A stretch of DNA of 36,637 bases from Acidobacteriota bacterium (GCA_023410055.1 JAEYQK010000126.1:1-36637), one strand, 5' to 3'. Shown: positions 1 to 7,994, counted from the stretch's first letter. Notes: a model not told the origin generated them from the sequence alone. Numbers and translations: made by a program.

Positions 1-660
1 GCCGTCGATCTTGAGCCTTATTACACCGGCTGGCTGCATCCGAACAACGTGATCGCCGGCGAACAGCCCGAGCCGGACTCCGACCGCGACAACTATTTCG
101 CACGCGCCCAGATGTATGGCTGCGTGCTTTCCGGCGCACTCGCCGGTCACGTGCACGGCACCGGCGCCTACGACGTCACCAACGACACAGAGCAGCGCGG
201 TTACCGCCCCTATTTCTGGCAGGCGCTGCGCTATAAGTCGGCGGACTACATGAAACCGCTGCGCGACTTCGTTATGTCCGAAGGCGTACATTACCGCGAA
301 CTTGAGTTGGCGTCAGATAGCCTCATTCCGCGCCAGTCACAGGCAAGCGCGAAGAACGGTCTCGATGGCTGGAGCTTCTTGATGCGGACGGCTCGCCGCG
401 ACTTCGGCCTGCTCTACTTCGAGAACAAAGCTGTCCGCGCGCACACGACGGGATGGAAACCCAACGCGACCTATCAGTTCACCTGGTACGACCCGCGCAC
501 CGGCACCTGGGAGAAACCAATTCAGGTGCAGGCCGACGCGCAGGGAACGATGCAACTCCCAGCCTTTCCCGGCGGAGCCGATGTCGCCAGCACAGACTGG
601 GCAGCACGGATCGTTGCACAGGATTCTTCGATGGAAGCGGCAGTTCGACGTTCACATTGA
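1..660 (+). CDS. Apiosidase-like (DUF4038) glycoside hydrolase, C-terminal part
   Basis: The reading frame is open from base 1 to a stop at 658-660, so only the last 219 residues are in the window. The segment starting AVDLEPYYTGW resembles the conserved end of the DUF4038 TIM-barrel seen in apiosidase-like (GH140-type) enzymes. The last about 90 residues (TGWKPNATYQFTWYDPRTGTW onward) resemble the beta-sandwich called the putative collagen-binding domain that usually follows DUF4038. Such enzymes remove sugars from pectic side chains and are normally exported; the signal peptide would lie upstream of the window. A DUF4038 family call is fairly safe; the substrate is an inference. It lies 144 bases upstream of the corrinoid methyltransferase cluster on the same strand, and co-transcription cannot be judged. 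Confidence 0.7.
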   Translation, partial: AVDLEPYYTGWLHPNNVIAGEQPEPDSDRDNYFARAQMYGCVLSGALAGHVHGTGAYDVTNDTEQRGYRPYFWQALRYKSADYMKPLRDFVMSEGVHYRELELASDSLIPRQSQASAKNGLDGWSFLMRTARRDFGLLYFENKAVRAHTTGWKPNATYQFTWYDPRTGTWEKPIQVQADAQGTMQLPAFPGGADVASTDWAARIVAQDSSMEAAVRRSH

Positions 661-804
661 GAGGCTGTGCGCGTCTCACGATGTGAAACTCGGCCCACTG
701 AGTGAGAAAGTTCATGGATTCCTTCCTCGCTCTGTGCTAAGTTGCTGTCTTCCCCGATTTTGTTTGGGTTTCGAACTATTGAAGCGGAGTGAAGGAACAA
801 CCTC

Positions 805-1440
805 ATGCATGACATGACCAATCTGCGGCAAGCGATTCTCATCGGAGATGCCGATGCTGCTGTTTCCGCAGCGCGCAAAGCACTTGACGAAGGTGTGCGT
901 CCGGTCGACCTCGTTAGCAATGCCATAAGCCCGGCGATGGGCGAAGTGGGCAAACTCTTCGAAGAAGGCGAGTACTTCGTCCCCGAGCTATTGATCGCAG
1001 CACGAGCCACCAAGGAGATATTCCACATCCTTCGCCCGCTTCTTGCCGAGACGGGAACAAAGCCCCGGGGGCACGTTCTGCTGGGCACCGTTCAGGGCGA
1101 CCTTCACGACATCGGTAAGAATCTCGTTGCCGCAATGCTGGAGGGAGGCGGCTTCGAAGTGACCGACCTCGGCGTCGACGTGCCACCGCAAAAGTTCGTC
1201 GCCGCCGTGCAGCAACATAAGCCTCAGATCGTCGGTCTATCCGCGTTATTGACGACCACTTTGCCCGCCATGAAGACTGCCATCGACGCAATGCGCGGCG
1301 CAGGCATCGGCAAAGAAATCAAAATAATGGTGGGCGGAGCACCAGTCACTCGTCAGTACGCCGATTCGATCGGCGCCGACGGCTATGGCGAGAATGCGGC
1401 ATCATCGGTCGAACTAGCCCGTCAGTTGATCGGCGCATAG
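805..1440 (+). CDS. mtaC: Corrinoid protein, MtaC-like (methanol methyltransferase partner)
   Basis: This 211-residue protein has the two-domain layout of methyltransferase-associated corrinoid proteins and the MetH cobalamin module. Residues about 1-90 form the helical cap and about 91-211 the Rossmann-like B12 domain. The base-off/His-on signature D99-L-H101-D-I-G104 is intact, so H101 is the expected lower cobalt ligand; SAL (147-149) and GG (177-178) match the other two B12 contact motifs. It should carry the methyl group as methyl-Co(III) between a substrate methyltransferase and an acceptor methyltransferase. The presence of mtaB in the same cluster makes MtaB its likely partner. The start is ATG 805 with GAAGGA at 791-796; ATG 814 is an alternative. 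It is the first gene of the cluster, 27 bases before the UroD-family gene. Confidence 0.88.
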   Translation: MHDMTNLRQAILIGDADAAVSAARKALDEGVRPVDLVSNAISPAMGEVGKLFEEGEYFVPELLIAARATKEIFHILRPLLAETGTKPRGHVLLGTVQGDLHDIGKNLVAAMLEGGGFEVTDLGVDVPPQKFVAAVQQHKPQIVGLSALLTTTLPAMKTAIDAMRGAGIGKEIKIMVGGAPVTRQYADSIGADGYGENAASSVELARQLIGA

Positions 1441-1467
1441 ACAGACTTCGCAGGTTGGAGCAGACAC

Positions 1468-2502
1468 ATGAATGATCGCGAGTGGAACACACTTGTGTCC
1501 GTTATTCGAGGAGAGAAAGTAACTCCGCTACCAGTCGCCTTTATCATCGACAGCCCCTGGCTTCCCAAGTGGGCGGGTCATACGATCCTCGACTACTTCA
1601 CCGATGAACGCGTCTTCCTTAACGACAACCTGAAAGCGATGGATTGCTTCCCGGAAGCGATCTTTCTTCCTGGATTCTGGTCCGAGTACGGCATGTGTAC
1701 CGAACCATCCGCCTTCGGCGCTGTCTCCGTGTGGGAAGAGAATGAGTTTCCGTTCGCGAAGAAGGTTTTGTGCTCCCCCAAGGACGTCGAACGCCTCGAA
1801 CAGCCCGACCCGCGCAAGCACGGCCTGCTCCCGTTCGTCATCAAGCGACTGAAACATCTCCAACCCGACATCGAGAAGTCCGGCCGCAAGATTCGCTTCG
1901 CCGTGGCCCGTGGCCCGATGAACATCGCTTCATTCCTGATGGGTACCACCGAGTTCCTGACCGCGCTCAAGACCGATCCTGAGTTCATGCACCGGCTCAT
2001 GACCATCGTCACCGATTTTCTCGTCGACTGGATCAACTATCAGCGCGAATGTTTCCCGTCCATCGACGGCGTGTTCTTGCTCGACGACATTGCCGGATTC
2101 GTTGGCCGCCGCGACTTCGAGACCTTCGGCCTGCCGTACTTCAAGAAAGCATTCAGCGCCGACGTCACGGTGAAGTTCTTCCACAACGACGCCCCGTGCA
2201 AGATGTGCGCCCCCTTCCTGCCGGAGATCGGCGTCAACTTCTTGAACTTCGGCATTCAGCACACGCTGAGCGACATGAAGCAGTGGACTAACAATCAGGT
2301 GACTCTGCTCGGCAATCTTCCTCCGCGCGATGTGCTGGCAGGTGGCACTCCCGACGACGTGGTTCGTGCGACAACGGAGATGCTGAACGCACTTGAAGAC
2401 CGTTCGCGCCTGATCGTGTCGTGTGGTGGAGGAATGCCGCCCGGCGCGCCCACAGAGAACATCAAGGCGTTCATTTCGACTGTGCGTAAGCTGACAAGCT
2501 GA
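1468..2502 (+). CDS. UroD-family corrinoid methyltransferase (MtaA-like)
   Basis: This 344-residue cytosolic protein has the uroporphyrinogen decarboxylase fold as used by MtaA/MtbA-type methyltransferases, which move methyl groups from methyl-corrinoid proteins to a thiol bound on zinc. Family MtaA proteins use a His-x-Cys pair plus a distant Cys as zinc ligands. Here the region reads FHNDAPCKMC: H239 is kept, the usual Cys position holds D241, two further cysteines (C244, C247) follow, and the distant C319 sits in SCGGGMPPGAPTEN, which matches the C-terminal ligand motif. True UroD active-site features were not recognised. The acceptor could be homocysteine, coenzyme M-like thiols or tetrahydrofolate; alternatively it could be a demethylase acting on a different methyl donor. 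Start ATG 1468 is preceded by GGTTGGAG at 1451-1458. Confidence 0.8.
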   Translation: MNDREWNTLVSVIRGEKVTPLPVAFIIDSPWLPKWAGHTILDYFTDERVFLNDNLKAMDCFPEAIFLPGFWSEYGMCTEPSAFGAVSVWEENEFPFAKKVLCSPKDVERLEQPDPRKHGLLPFVIKRLKHLQPDIEKSGRKIRFAVARGPMNIASFLMGTTEFLTALKTDPEFMHRLMTIVTDFLVDWINYQRECFPSIDGVFLLDDIAGFVGRRDFETFGLPYFKKAFSADVTVKFFHNDAPCKMCAPFLPEIGVNFLNFGIQHTLSDMKQWTNNQVTLLGNLPPRDVLAGGTPDDVVRATTEMLNALEDRSRLIVSCGGGMPPGAPTENIKAFISTVRKLTS

Positions 2503-2510
2503 GTAACCTA

Positions 2511-2597
2511 GGTGGCCCATTCAAGCATGCAGTTGGCTTGAGTGGGATCGAGACAATATTCAGGTGGCCATTCAAGCCCGATTTTGGCTTGAGTGGG
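2511..2597. repeat. Two tandem intergenic hairpins (GGTGGCC-type repeat)
   Basis: Two similar inverted repeats follow one another. The first pairs CCCATTCAAGC (2516-2526) with GCTTGAGTGGG (2536-2546) with one G-T mismatch. The second pairs CCATTCAAGCC (2568-2578) with GGCTTGAGTGG (2586-2596). Each is preceded by GGTGG and neither is followed by a T-run, so they look more like a duplicated intergenic repeat than terminators. They lie between the UroD-family gene and the activation-like gene, and a possible GTG start at 2593 falls inside the second arm. Confidence 0.8.
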
Positions 2598-2619
2598 TCA
2601 GAAATGTTCATACGCTCCA

Positions 2620-3339
2620 ATGACTGAGGCTCACAATTCGGCAACGCAGGGCAGTGGTGAGCCTCTCGTTTCGGAAGTTTGCTTCGACTTGGAGTCTGCG
2701 CATCCGTCGCGTGAGGATCTCTACCGTTATCTCGGTTACCCAAAAGATGCCGGGCCTGCGCCGCATCTGGCATCCCGGATTGAACAGCTCACAGAAGAAG
2801 TCCTACCGTGTGTGCGCCCACGAGGCGCGTTCTCTCTCTACGCCGTCAGTGAGCGCACCAAGAACTCGTTTGCTTTCGGAGGCGCCTCGATCGTGGGCCA
2901 GGTGTCCGAATTCATGGCGACCGCCGATCGAATTGCGGTTTTCGTAGCGACGATTGGCGACGAGATTTCGAAACGCGGCGCAAAGGACCGCGAGCAAGGG
3001 GACTCATTTGCCGAGTGGGTCATCGACGCCTTCGGTTCCTGGGCCGCTGAATCCGCGACCGACGCTGTCATGAAACGCGTACAGCGCCATGCCGCGCAAG
3101 CCGAAGCCTTGACTCTCAGATACAGCCCCGGCTATTGCGGTATGGCAATGGATCAGCAACAAACGCTGTTCAAGCTGGTCTCGGCAGAAGCAGTTGGTGT
3201 AAGACTCCTGCCGTCGATGCTCATGTATCCGCTCAAGTCAGTTTCAGGAATTGTTGGACTGGGCCCAAAAGACAAAGTGAGCACCTACCGTGCGCCGTGC
3301 GATCACTGTGATCGAGTCGGCTGCCACATGCGCCGATAA
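2620..3339 (+). CDS. MetH activation-domain-like protein (corrinoid reactivation candidate)
   Basis: This 239-residue protein matches the B12-dependent methionine synthase activation domain family. RYSPGYCGM (167-175) corresponds to the SAM-contacting RxxxGY motif of MetH, and MYPLKSVSGIVGLG (202-215) is the following conserved strand-turn. The family in MetH re-methylates cobalamin with SAM and reduced flavodoxin when the cofactor becomes oxidised to Co(II). An extra C-terminal cysteine group, C227-x2-C230-x4-C235 followed by HMRR, is absent from MetH and could bind a metal or Fe-S cluster. Within this cluster it is the obvious candidate for reactivating the MtaC-like protein. ATG 2620 is chosen because the upstream GTG (2593) lies in a repeat hairpin, although no strong Shine-Dalgarno site precedes either. 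Confidence 0.82.
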   Translation: MTEAHNSATQGSGEPLVSEVCFDLESAHPSREDLYRYLGYPKDAGPAPHLASRIEQLTEEVLPCVRPRGAFSLYAVSERTKNSFAFGGASIVGQVSEFMATADRIAVFVATIGDEISKRGAKDREQGDSFAEWVIDAFGSWAAESATDAVMKRVQRHAAQAEALTLRYSPGYCGMAMDQQQTLFKLVSAEAVGVRLLPSMLMYPLKSVSGIVGLGPKDKVSTYRAPCDHCDRVGCHMRR

Positions 3340-3376
3340 CCCTGGCGCACCAAGAAGCTCAGCGAAAAGGAAACAC

Positions 3377-4762
3377 ATGACGATCAAGTCATACTCAACT
3401 CTGGCGATCAACAACAGCGACGATCTAGTCTTCGGCAAATCACCGAATCCAGTCGCCGTGAGGAACGGATTGGTCATCGGCGGCGGGCAGGTACACCCTG
3501 AGCTGAATTTCACCCTGCCGGCGATGGAGATCACCCGGGACACGATGCCCGAGGTTCAGCGCCACTACGCAGAGATGATCGACGGCGCGTGCCGACGCGC
3601 CGCGGACCTACACCTTCCGGCGCTCGTCGTTGAATTCGAACTGCTACCTCCGCTTACGCTCGAACCACAGTGGGGAGCCGATATCACGGAGATTCTCCGC
3701 CAGAGACTCGACACACTCCAGACCGAGCACGGAATCAAAGTCGCGCTCCGAGTCACGCCCAACGACATTCGCGAGTTCGACCGTCCGCCTCGCATGCGCA
3801 GTGGCCAGTACGTCGACAAGATGTTCGAAAGCTTTGAACTATGTGCCCGCGCCGGTGCCGACTTCCTCGCCATCGAGTCCACCGGCGGCAAAGAGTTGCA
3901 CGACGAAGCGATCGTCACCGGTGATTTGCCGATGTCGGCCTTCGCCCTTGCAATCCTTGGGTGCCGCGACATGGCGTTCCTCTGGGATCGCATCGTAGAA
4001 ATCGGCTGCCGAACCGGCACCATTCCTTCCGGCGATTCCGCTTGCGGCTTCGGAAACACCGCTATGGTTCTCGCGGAACAACGCCAAGTACCGAAGGTCT
4101 GGGCAGCAACAATTCGCGTCATGTCCGTTGCACGCAGCTTGGTTGCCCACGAGCGCGGCGCCGTCGGTCCCGGCAAGGACTGCGCTTACGAAGCGGTCTA
4201 TCTGAAAGCGATCACCGGTTGCCCGACGGCCCTCGAAGGCGCCGAAGCCGCGTGCGCGCATCTCTCTCCAATCGGCAACATCGCCAAAGCCGCAGCCGAT
4301 CTTTGGAGCAACGAGTCCGTACAAAACGTAAAGCTGCTCAGTGCCATGGCGCCCACGGTCTCCCTGGAACAGCTCGCCTACGCCACGAGACTGATGAACG
4401 TCGCGTCCTTAGAAGGCGCAGAATCCGCGCTCAAACTGCGCGATTGGTTCGTGAAGTCTGACGATGGCTTCGACCCGCAGGCGTATGTGCTTCGTCCCGA
4501 CGTGGTCGTAAAGCTTTCTTCCGAGATCGTCAAAGAATCCACGCCATATCTCCGCACTCGGAGAGCGGCGATCACCACCCTCGACCTGCTCAGGCGCGCC
4601 CACGGCGAAGGTGCCTTTCCGCTCGCTAAAAACGAACTCCGCTGGCTCGACAAGCTCTCAAAGGCGGCCGAAGCACTCCCGGTCGATGAAGCGGAGTTTA
4701 TCGCTTGCTTGCGGAGTAGAATCGATCCATCCAAAGTGAGGCTTGACGAATATGGGTTGTGA
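3377..4762 (+). CDS. mtaB: Methanol:corrinoid methyltransferase MtaB
   Basis: This 461-residue protein looks like MtaB along its whole length, which is also the usual MtaB size. MtaB splits the C-O bond of zinc-bound methanol and methylates the Co(I) of MtaC. The three zinc ligands known from Methanosarcina barkeri MtaB (Glu164, Cys220, Cys269) have clear counterparts: E167 in FLAIESTGGKE, C223 in GDSACGFGNTAMVLAEQ, and C269 in VGPGKDCAYE. The N-terminal signature DDLVFGKSPNPV...GLVIGGGQVHPELNFTLP also fits. Start ATG 3377 has AAAAGG at 3365-3370; an open extension to 3290 lacks a good site. The gene begins 37 bases after the activation-like gene and overlaps the homocysteine methyltransferase by 11 bases, so they are very likely co-expressed. 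The family call is strong; methanol as sole substrate is inferred. Confidence 0.9.
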   Translation: MTIKSYSTLAINNSDDLVFGKSPNPVAVRNGLVIGGGQVHPELNFTLPAMEITRDTMPEVQRHYAEMIDGACRRAADLHLPALVVEFELLPPLTLEPQWGADITEILRQRLDTLQTEHGIKVALRVTPNDIREFDRPPRMRSGQYVDKMFESFELCARAGADFLAIESTGGKELHDEAIVTGDLPMSAFALAILGCRDMAFLWDRIVEIGCRTGTIPSGDSACGFGNTAMVLAEQRQVPKVWAATIRVMSVARSLVAHERGAVGPGKDCAYEAVYLKAITGCPTALEGAEAACAHLSPIGNIAKAAADLWSNESVQNVKLLSAMAPTVSLEQLAYATRLMNVASLEGAESALKLRDWFVKSDDGFDPQAYVLRPDVVVKLSSEIVKESTPYLRTRRAAITTLDLLRRAHGEGAFPLAKNELRWLDKLSKAAEALPVDEAEFIACLRSRIDPSKVRLDEYGL

Positions 4763-5645
4763 AAGTCTTTTGACACGTTTGGCGCAAGGGAAGGTTCTCC
4801 TCTGTGATGGTGCAATGGGAACCATGCTGCATGAACAGGGCCTTCAGCCCGGCGAATGCCCCGATTCGTGGTGCCTCTCGCATCCCGACGTTGTGAAGAA
4901 CATCGCCCAAGCCTACGTCGCCGCCGGTTCCGACGTCGTTGGGACCAACACGTTCGGCGCGAATGCTTTCAAGCTGACGCCCTACGGCTTGACGGACAAA
5001 GTCACAGAAATGAATCGTGCTGCTGTCACGCTCGCGAAAGCCGCTATCGGAGACCGGGGGTACGTAGCCGGTTCCGTCGGACCAACCGGACACATCTTTG
5101 CAGAAGAGGGCGGCGACATCACTCTCGCGCAGGCCTACGACGCCTTCAAGGAGCAGGCTGTTGCGCTGGCCGAAGCTGGCGTTGACCTCATTCTGATCGA
5201 AACCATGTCTTCTCTGCGCGAAGCTCTTGAGGCGATCAAAGCCGCAAAAGAGAACACAAGCATTCCCGTCGCCTGCACCTTCACCTTCCAGAAGAGCCCA
5301 AAAGGTTTTCGCACCATGATGGGCGTCAAGCCTGATCGAGCCGCGAAAGAGGCCGCTGGCGCGGGCGCACAGATCGTCGGAGCCAACTGCTCCAGCGGCA
5401 TTGAGGACATGATAGAAGTCGCGAAAGAAATGCGCGCAGCCTGTCCCAGTGTACCGATCCTGATCCAGCCCAATGCAGGTGCACCGGTGCTCGAACAGGG
5501 CAAGACGGTCTTCAAGCATACTCCCGAGTACATGGCTTCCCGGCTGCCTGATCTCTTGAAAGCCGGCGCCAACATTGTCGGAGGCTGCTGCGGCACGACG
5601 CCTGATCACATTTCAGCCATGTTGCAGGTGATTAGGGCGAAATAG
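4752..5645 (+). CDS. Homocysteine S-methyltransferase module (MetH N-terminal type)
   Basis: This 297-residue protein corresponds to the homocysteine-binding TIM barrel at the N-terminus of cobalamin-dependent MetH (or BHMT). The zinc ligands are present: C213 in GANCSSGIEDM, and C279-C280 in GGCCGTTPDHI. LLCDGAMGTMLHEQG near the start is the family N-terminus, and TNTFGANAFKL is also conserved. It lacks folate, cobalamin and activation domains, but the corrinoid and activation modules are encoded as separate genes just upstream. It would transfer a methyl group to homocysteine to give methionine. A betaine or S-methylmethionine donor cannot be excluded. ATG 4752 is preferred over TTG 4743 because GTGAGG (4736-4741) is correctly spaced; it overlaps the mtaB stop. 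It is the last gene of the cluster. Confidence 0.87.
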   Translation: MGCESLLTRLAQGKVLLCDGAMGTMLHEQGLQPGECPDSWCLSHPDVVKNIAQAYVAAGSDVVGTNTFGANAFKLTPYGLTDKVTEMNRAAVTLAKAAIGDRGYVAGSVGPTGHIFAEEGGDITLAQAYDAFKEQAVALAEAGVDLILIETMSSLREALEAIKAAKENTSIPVACTFTFQKSPKGFRTMMGVKPDRAAKEAAGAGAQIVGANCSSGIEDMIEVAKEMRAACPSVPILIQPNAGAPVLEQGKTVFKHTPEYMASRLPDLLKAGANIVGGCCGTTPDHISAMLQVIRAK

Positions 5646-5742
5646 GCTAAGGATCGCATCTGAGTGACGTCTGGCGTGCTGACGTATTGCCGCTGTTGAC
5701 ATCCGTCGGCGACGCAGAAGGTCCATTTTGTTACACTGAAAC

Positions 5743-7293
5743 ATGGACCCTCAATCCATTGTTATCCTCGACTTCGGCTCGCAGTACACGCAGCTCATAG
5801 CGCGTCGTATTCGCGAGCAAAACGTGTTTTCTGTCGTTCTGCCTTGCACCGCGCCGCTGGACGAGATCCGCGCCAACAAGCCGGTCGGAATCATCCTCAG
5901 CGGCGGGCCATGTTCGGTTTACGACGCCGACGCTCCGCCGGCTGACGACCGAGTTCTGGCGCTTGGATTGCCCGTGCTCGGCATCTGCTATGGGCTGCAC
6001 TTTATCACGCACAAACTCGGCGGCAAGGTCCGCCCTGGGCCAAAGCGCGAATATGGACACGCTCAGATCGCGATCAGCGAGAAATCGAAGCTATTTCGCG
6101 ACATGCCGGAGACGATCAACGTCTGGATGTCGCACGGTGACGAGGCTGAGCAGCTCCCCAGCGGATTCACGAAGGTTGCGCAATCCTCGAACGCCCTCGC
6201 AGCGATCCATGACGAAGAGCGCCGGATATGGGCCGTCCAGTTCCACCCTGAGGTTCATCACACGCAGCTCGGCTCGCAGCTGCTGCGGAATTTCGTGATT
6301 GAGATTTGCGGCGCGACAGCGAACTGGACGCCTCAACGCTTCATCGACGAAACGGTCGCGAATGTCAGAGCGACTGTCGGCGAAGAGGGAAGAGCGATCT
6401 GCGGATTGTCGGGCGGAGTCGATTCAGCTGTTGCTGCCGTGCTCGTGAACAAAGCTATCGGCGATCGGCTGACCTGCATATTCGTCAACAACGGCGTACT
6501 GCGCAAGAACGAGTTCGAGAGCGTGCAGAAGAACATGCGCGACAAACTCGGGCTCAATGTCGTCGCGGTAGACGCCTCGAAGCGCTTCCTCGACAAACTT
6601 GCCGGAGTCAGCGAGCCAGAGAAGAAACGCCGCATTATCGGTAACGAATTCATCGCCGTATTCGACGATGAAGCGAGCCGCATCAAGAGCCAGCAGAGCC
6701 ATGTCGATTGGCTGGTTCAGGGAACGCTTTATCCCGACGTCATCGAGTCGCGTTCGGTGCGCGGTCCGTCGCAGACGATCAAGTCGCACCACAACGTCGG
6801 TGGTCTGCCCGAGAACATGAAGCTCAAGCTGATCGAGCCGCTCAAGGACCTCTTCAAAGACGAAGTTCGCCGCATCGGCCGCGATCTCGGAATGCCCGAA
6901 GAAGTACTGCAACGGCAGCCGTTCCCCGGGCCGGGGCTTGCAGTGCGTATTTTGGGCGAGATCACGCCTGAGCGTGTCGCGTTGCTTCAGGAAGCCGATG
7001 ACATCGTCGTGACGGAGATCAAGCGTGCCGGACTGTATCAGAAGATATGGCAGTCGTTCGCCGTGCTGCTGCCAGTCATGTCGGTCGGCGTGATGGGCGA
7101 TCAGCGAACTTACGCCTATACTTGCGCGGTACGCGCGGTTCATTCCGAAGACGGAATGACGGCCGATGTGGTCGAACTGCCGTGGGAAGTACTGAAGCGG
7201 ATCTCGACCCGGATAGTGAACGAGATTCGAGGAATCAACCGCGTCGTTTACGACACGACGTCGAAGCCGCCGGGCACGATCGAGTGGGAGTAA
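5743..7293 (+). CDS. guaA: GMP synthase (glutamine-hydrolysing)
   Basis: This 516-residue protein is full-length GuaA, which converts XMP, glutamine and ATP to GMP in purine synthesis. The N-terminal class I glutamine amidotransferase has nucleophile C82 (GICYG) and H168/E170 (QFHPEVHHT). The ATP-pyrophosphatase P-loop SGGVDS is at 223-228. The C-terminal dimerisation domain ends in the typical NRVVYDTTSKPPGTIEWE. No truncation is seen. It starts at ATG 5743, 97 bases after the methyltransferase cluster, with no obvious Shine-Dalgarno site but GAAAC just upstream. It is probably transcribed independently, as a housekeeping gene. Confidence 0.97.
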   Translation: MDPQSIVILDFGSQYTQLIARRIREQNVFSVVLPCTAPLDEIRANKPVGIILSGGPCSVYDADAPPADDRVLALGLPVLGICYGLHFITHKLGGKVRPGPKREYGHAQIAISEKSKLFRDMPETINVWMSHGDEAEQLPSGFTKVAQSSNALAAIHDEERRIWAVQFHPEVHHTQLGSQLLRNFVIEICGATANWTPQRFIDETVANVRATVGEEGRAICGLSGGVDSAVAAVLVNKAIGDRLTCIFVNNGVLRKNEFESVQKNMRDKLGLNVVAVDASKRFLDKLAGVSEPEKKRRIIGNEFIAVFDDEASRIKSQQSHVDWLVQGTLYPDVIESRSVRGPSQTIKSHHNVGGLPENMKLKLIEPLKDLFKDEVRRIGRDLGMPEEVLQRQPFPGPGLAVRILGEITPERVALLQEADDIVVTEIKRAGLYQKIWQSFAVLLPVMSVGVMGDQRTYAYTCAVRAVHSEDGMTADVVELPWEVLKRISTRIVNEIRGINRVVYDTTSKPPGTIEWE

Positions 7294-7297
7294 CACC

Positions 7298-7365
7298 GAT
7301 CGGATGATCGGGTGATTTCGTGATCGGGTGATCTGCCATCGGATCATCGGGCCATCTGGCCATTG
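7298..7365. repeat. Short direct repeats of the ATCGGGTGAT / ATCGGGCCAT type
   Basis: The guaA downstream spacer holds several near-copies of a short unit: GATGATCGGGTGAT at 7303-7316, TGATCGGGTGAT at 7321-7332 and GGATCATCGGGCCAT at 7341-7355. The last form recurs at 30878-30893, in another intergenic region of this window. It is a dispersed repeat lying between convergent genes; no coding potential was seen. Confidence 0.7.
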
Positions 7366-7394
7366 TCAGAAAAACGCTGAAAGAAGGCCTGCTA

Positions 7395-7994
7395 TCATCC
7401 CCTAATGTAGGGCAGCATCTGCTTGAATGCGGGCGTTCCGGATGCGCGCAGGAGTTCGTACATCGCCATCTCGGTAGAGGAGATGACGGCTCCGGCATCG
7501 CGCATCCGGTCCAGTCCGATCTTCCAGTTCATTTCCGTGCGTGAACCCACCGCGTCGGCCGGAACGTGAACGAGATATCCGTTGTTGAGTGCCGCCAAGA
7601 CGGTCTGCATAACGCAGATATGCGTCTCCATGCCGCAGACGACCAACGTGTTGCGCTCGGCCCCCAGACCCTTTGTCGCGGAACAGAATCGGTCGCTCCC
7701 GAAGCAACTGAACTCAAGCTTGTCGATGTGATCGCCAGCAGGCAAAAGCGGTGCAATTTCCGGGACGATCGGGCCAAGGCCCCGAGAATACTGAGTTGTG
7801 GCGACTACCGGCATATCAAGGATTCCCGCCAGTCTCAGCAGCAACTGCGAGTTCCGGACCAGCTGCTCTCGATTGAAGATCGGCGGCAGAAGTTTTTCCT
7901 GGATGTCGACGACTATCAAGGCACAACGGTTTACTTGAAGTGTCTGACGTGCGACGTCTTGTGACTCAGAGGTGGATGCAAAGCTCACACTCAT
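7395..7994 (-). CDS. Isochorismatase-family cysteine hydrolase
   Basis: This 199-residue cytosolic protein belongs to the isochorismatase-like alpha/beta hydrolase family. The catalytic triad is visible: D30 (LIVVDIQE), K92 (IDKLEFSCF) and C127 (ETHICV). The GMETHICV motif with the following cis-peptide region is typical. Family members include nicotinamidases, isochorismatases and YcaC-like proteins; nothing here fixes the substrate, and the resemblance is to the general hydrolase group rather than to nicotinamidase. The start is ATG 7994, supported by GGGAGA just upstream on the minus strand (8001-8006), in preference to an upstream in-frame start at 8012. It is convergent with guaA across a repeat-bearing spacer. 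Confidence 0.87.
   Translation of the reverse strand: MSVSFASTSESQDVARQTLQVNRCALIVVDIQEKLLPPIFNREQLVRNSQLLLRLAGILDMPVVATTQYSRGLGPIVPEIAPLLPAGDHIDKLEFSCFGSDRFCSATKGLGAERNTLVVCGMETHICVMQTVLAALNNGYLVHVPADAVGSRTEMNWKIGLDRMRDAGAVISSTEMAMYELLRASGTPAFKQMLPYIRG

Noticed and set aside
661..804. Cobalamin riboswitch before the corrinoid protein gene
   Set aside because: The spacer is short and no B12-box-like sequence was recognised.
2593..2619. GTG 2593 as the start of the activation-like gene
   Set aside because: It falls inside a repeat hairpin arm; ATG 2620 is preferred.
4698..5609. Long minus-strand frame of 303 residues
   Set aside because: It is antisense to the homocysteine methyltransferase gene, which has clear motifs; the frame is a by-product of base composition.
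5696..5737. TTGACA and TACACT as a guaA promoter
   Set aside because: The spacing is 30 bases, too long for a normal sigma-70 promoter.
6424..7347. Minus-strand frame of 307 residues
   Set aside because: It lies antisense to guaA and shows no domain.
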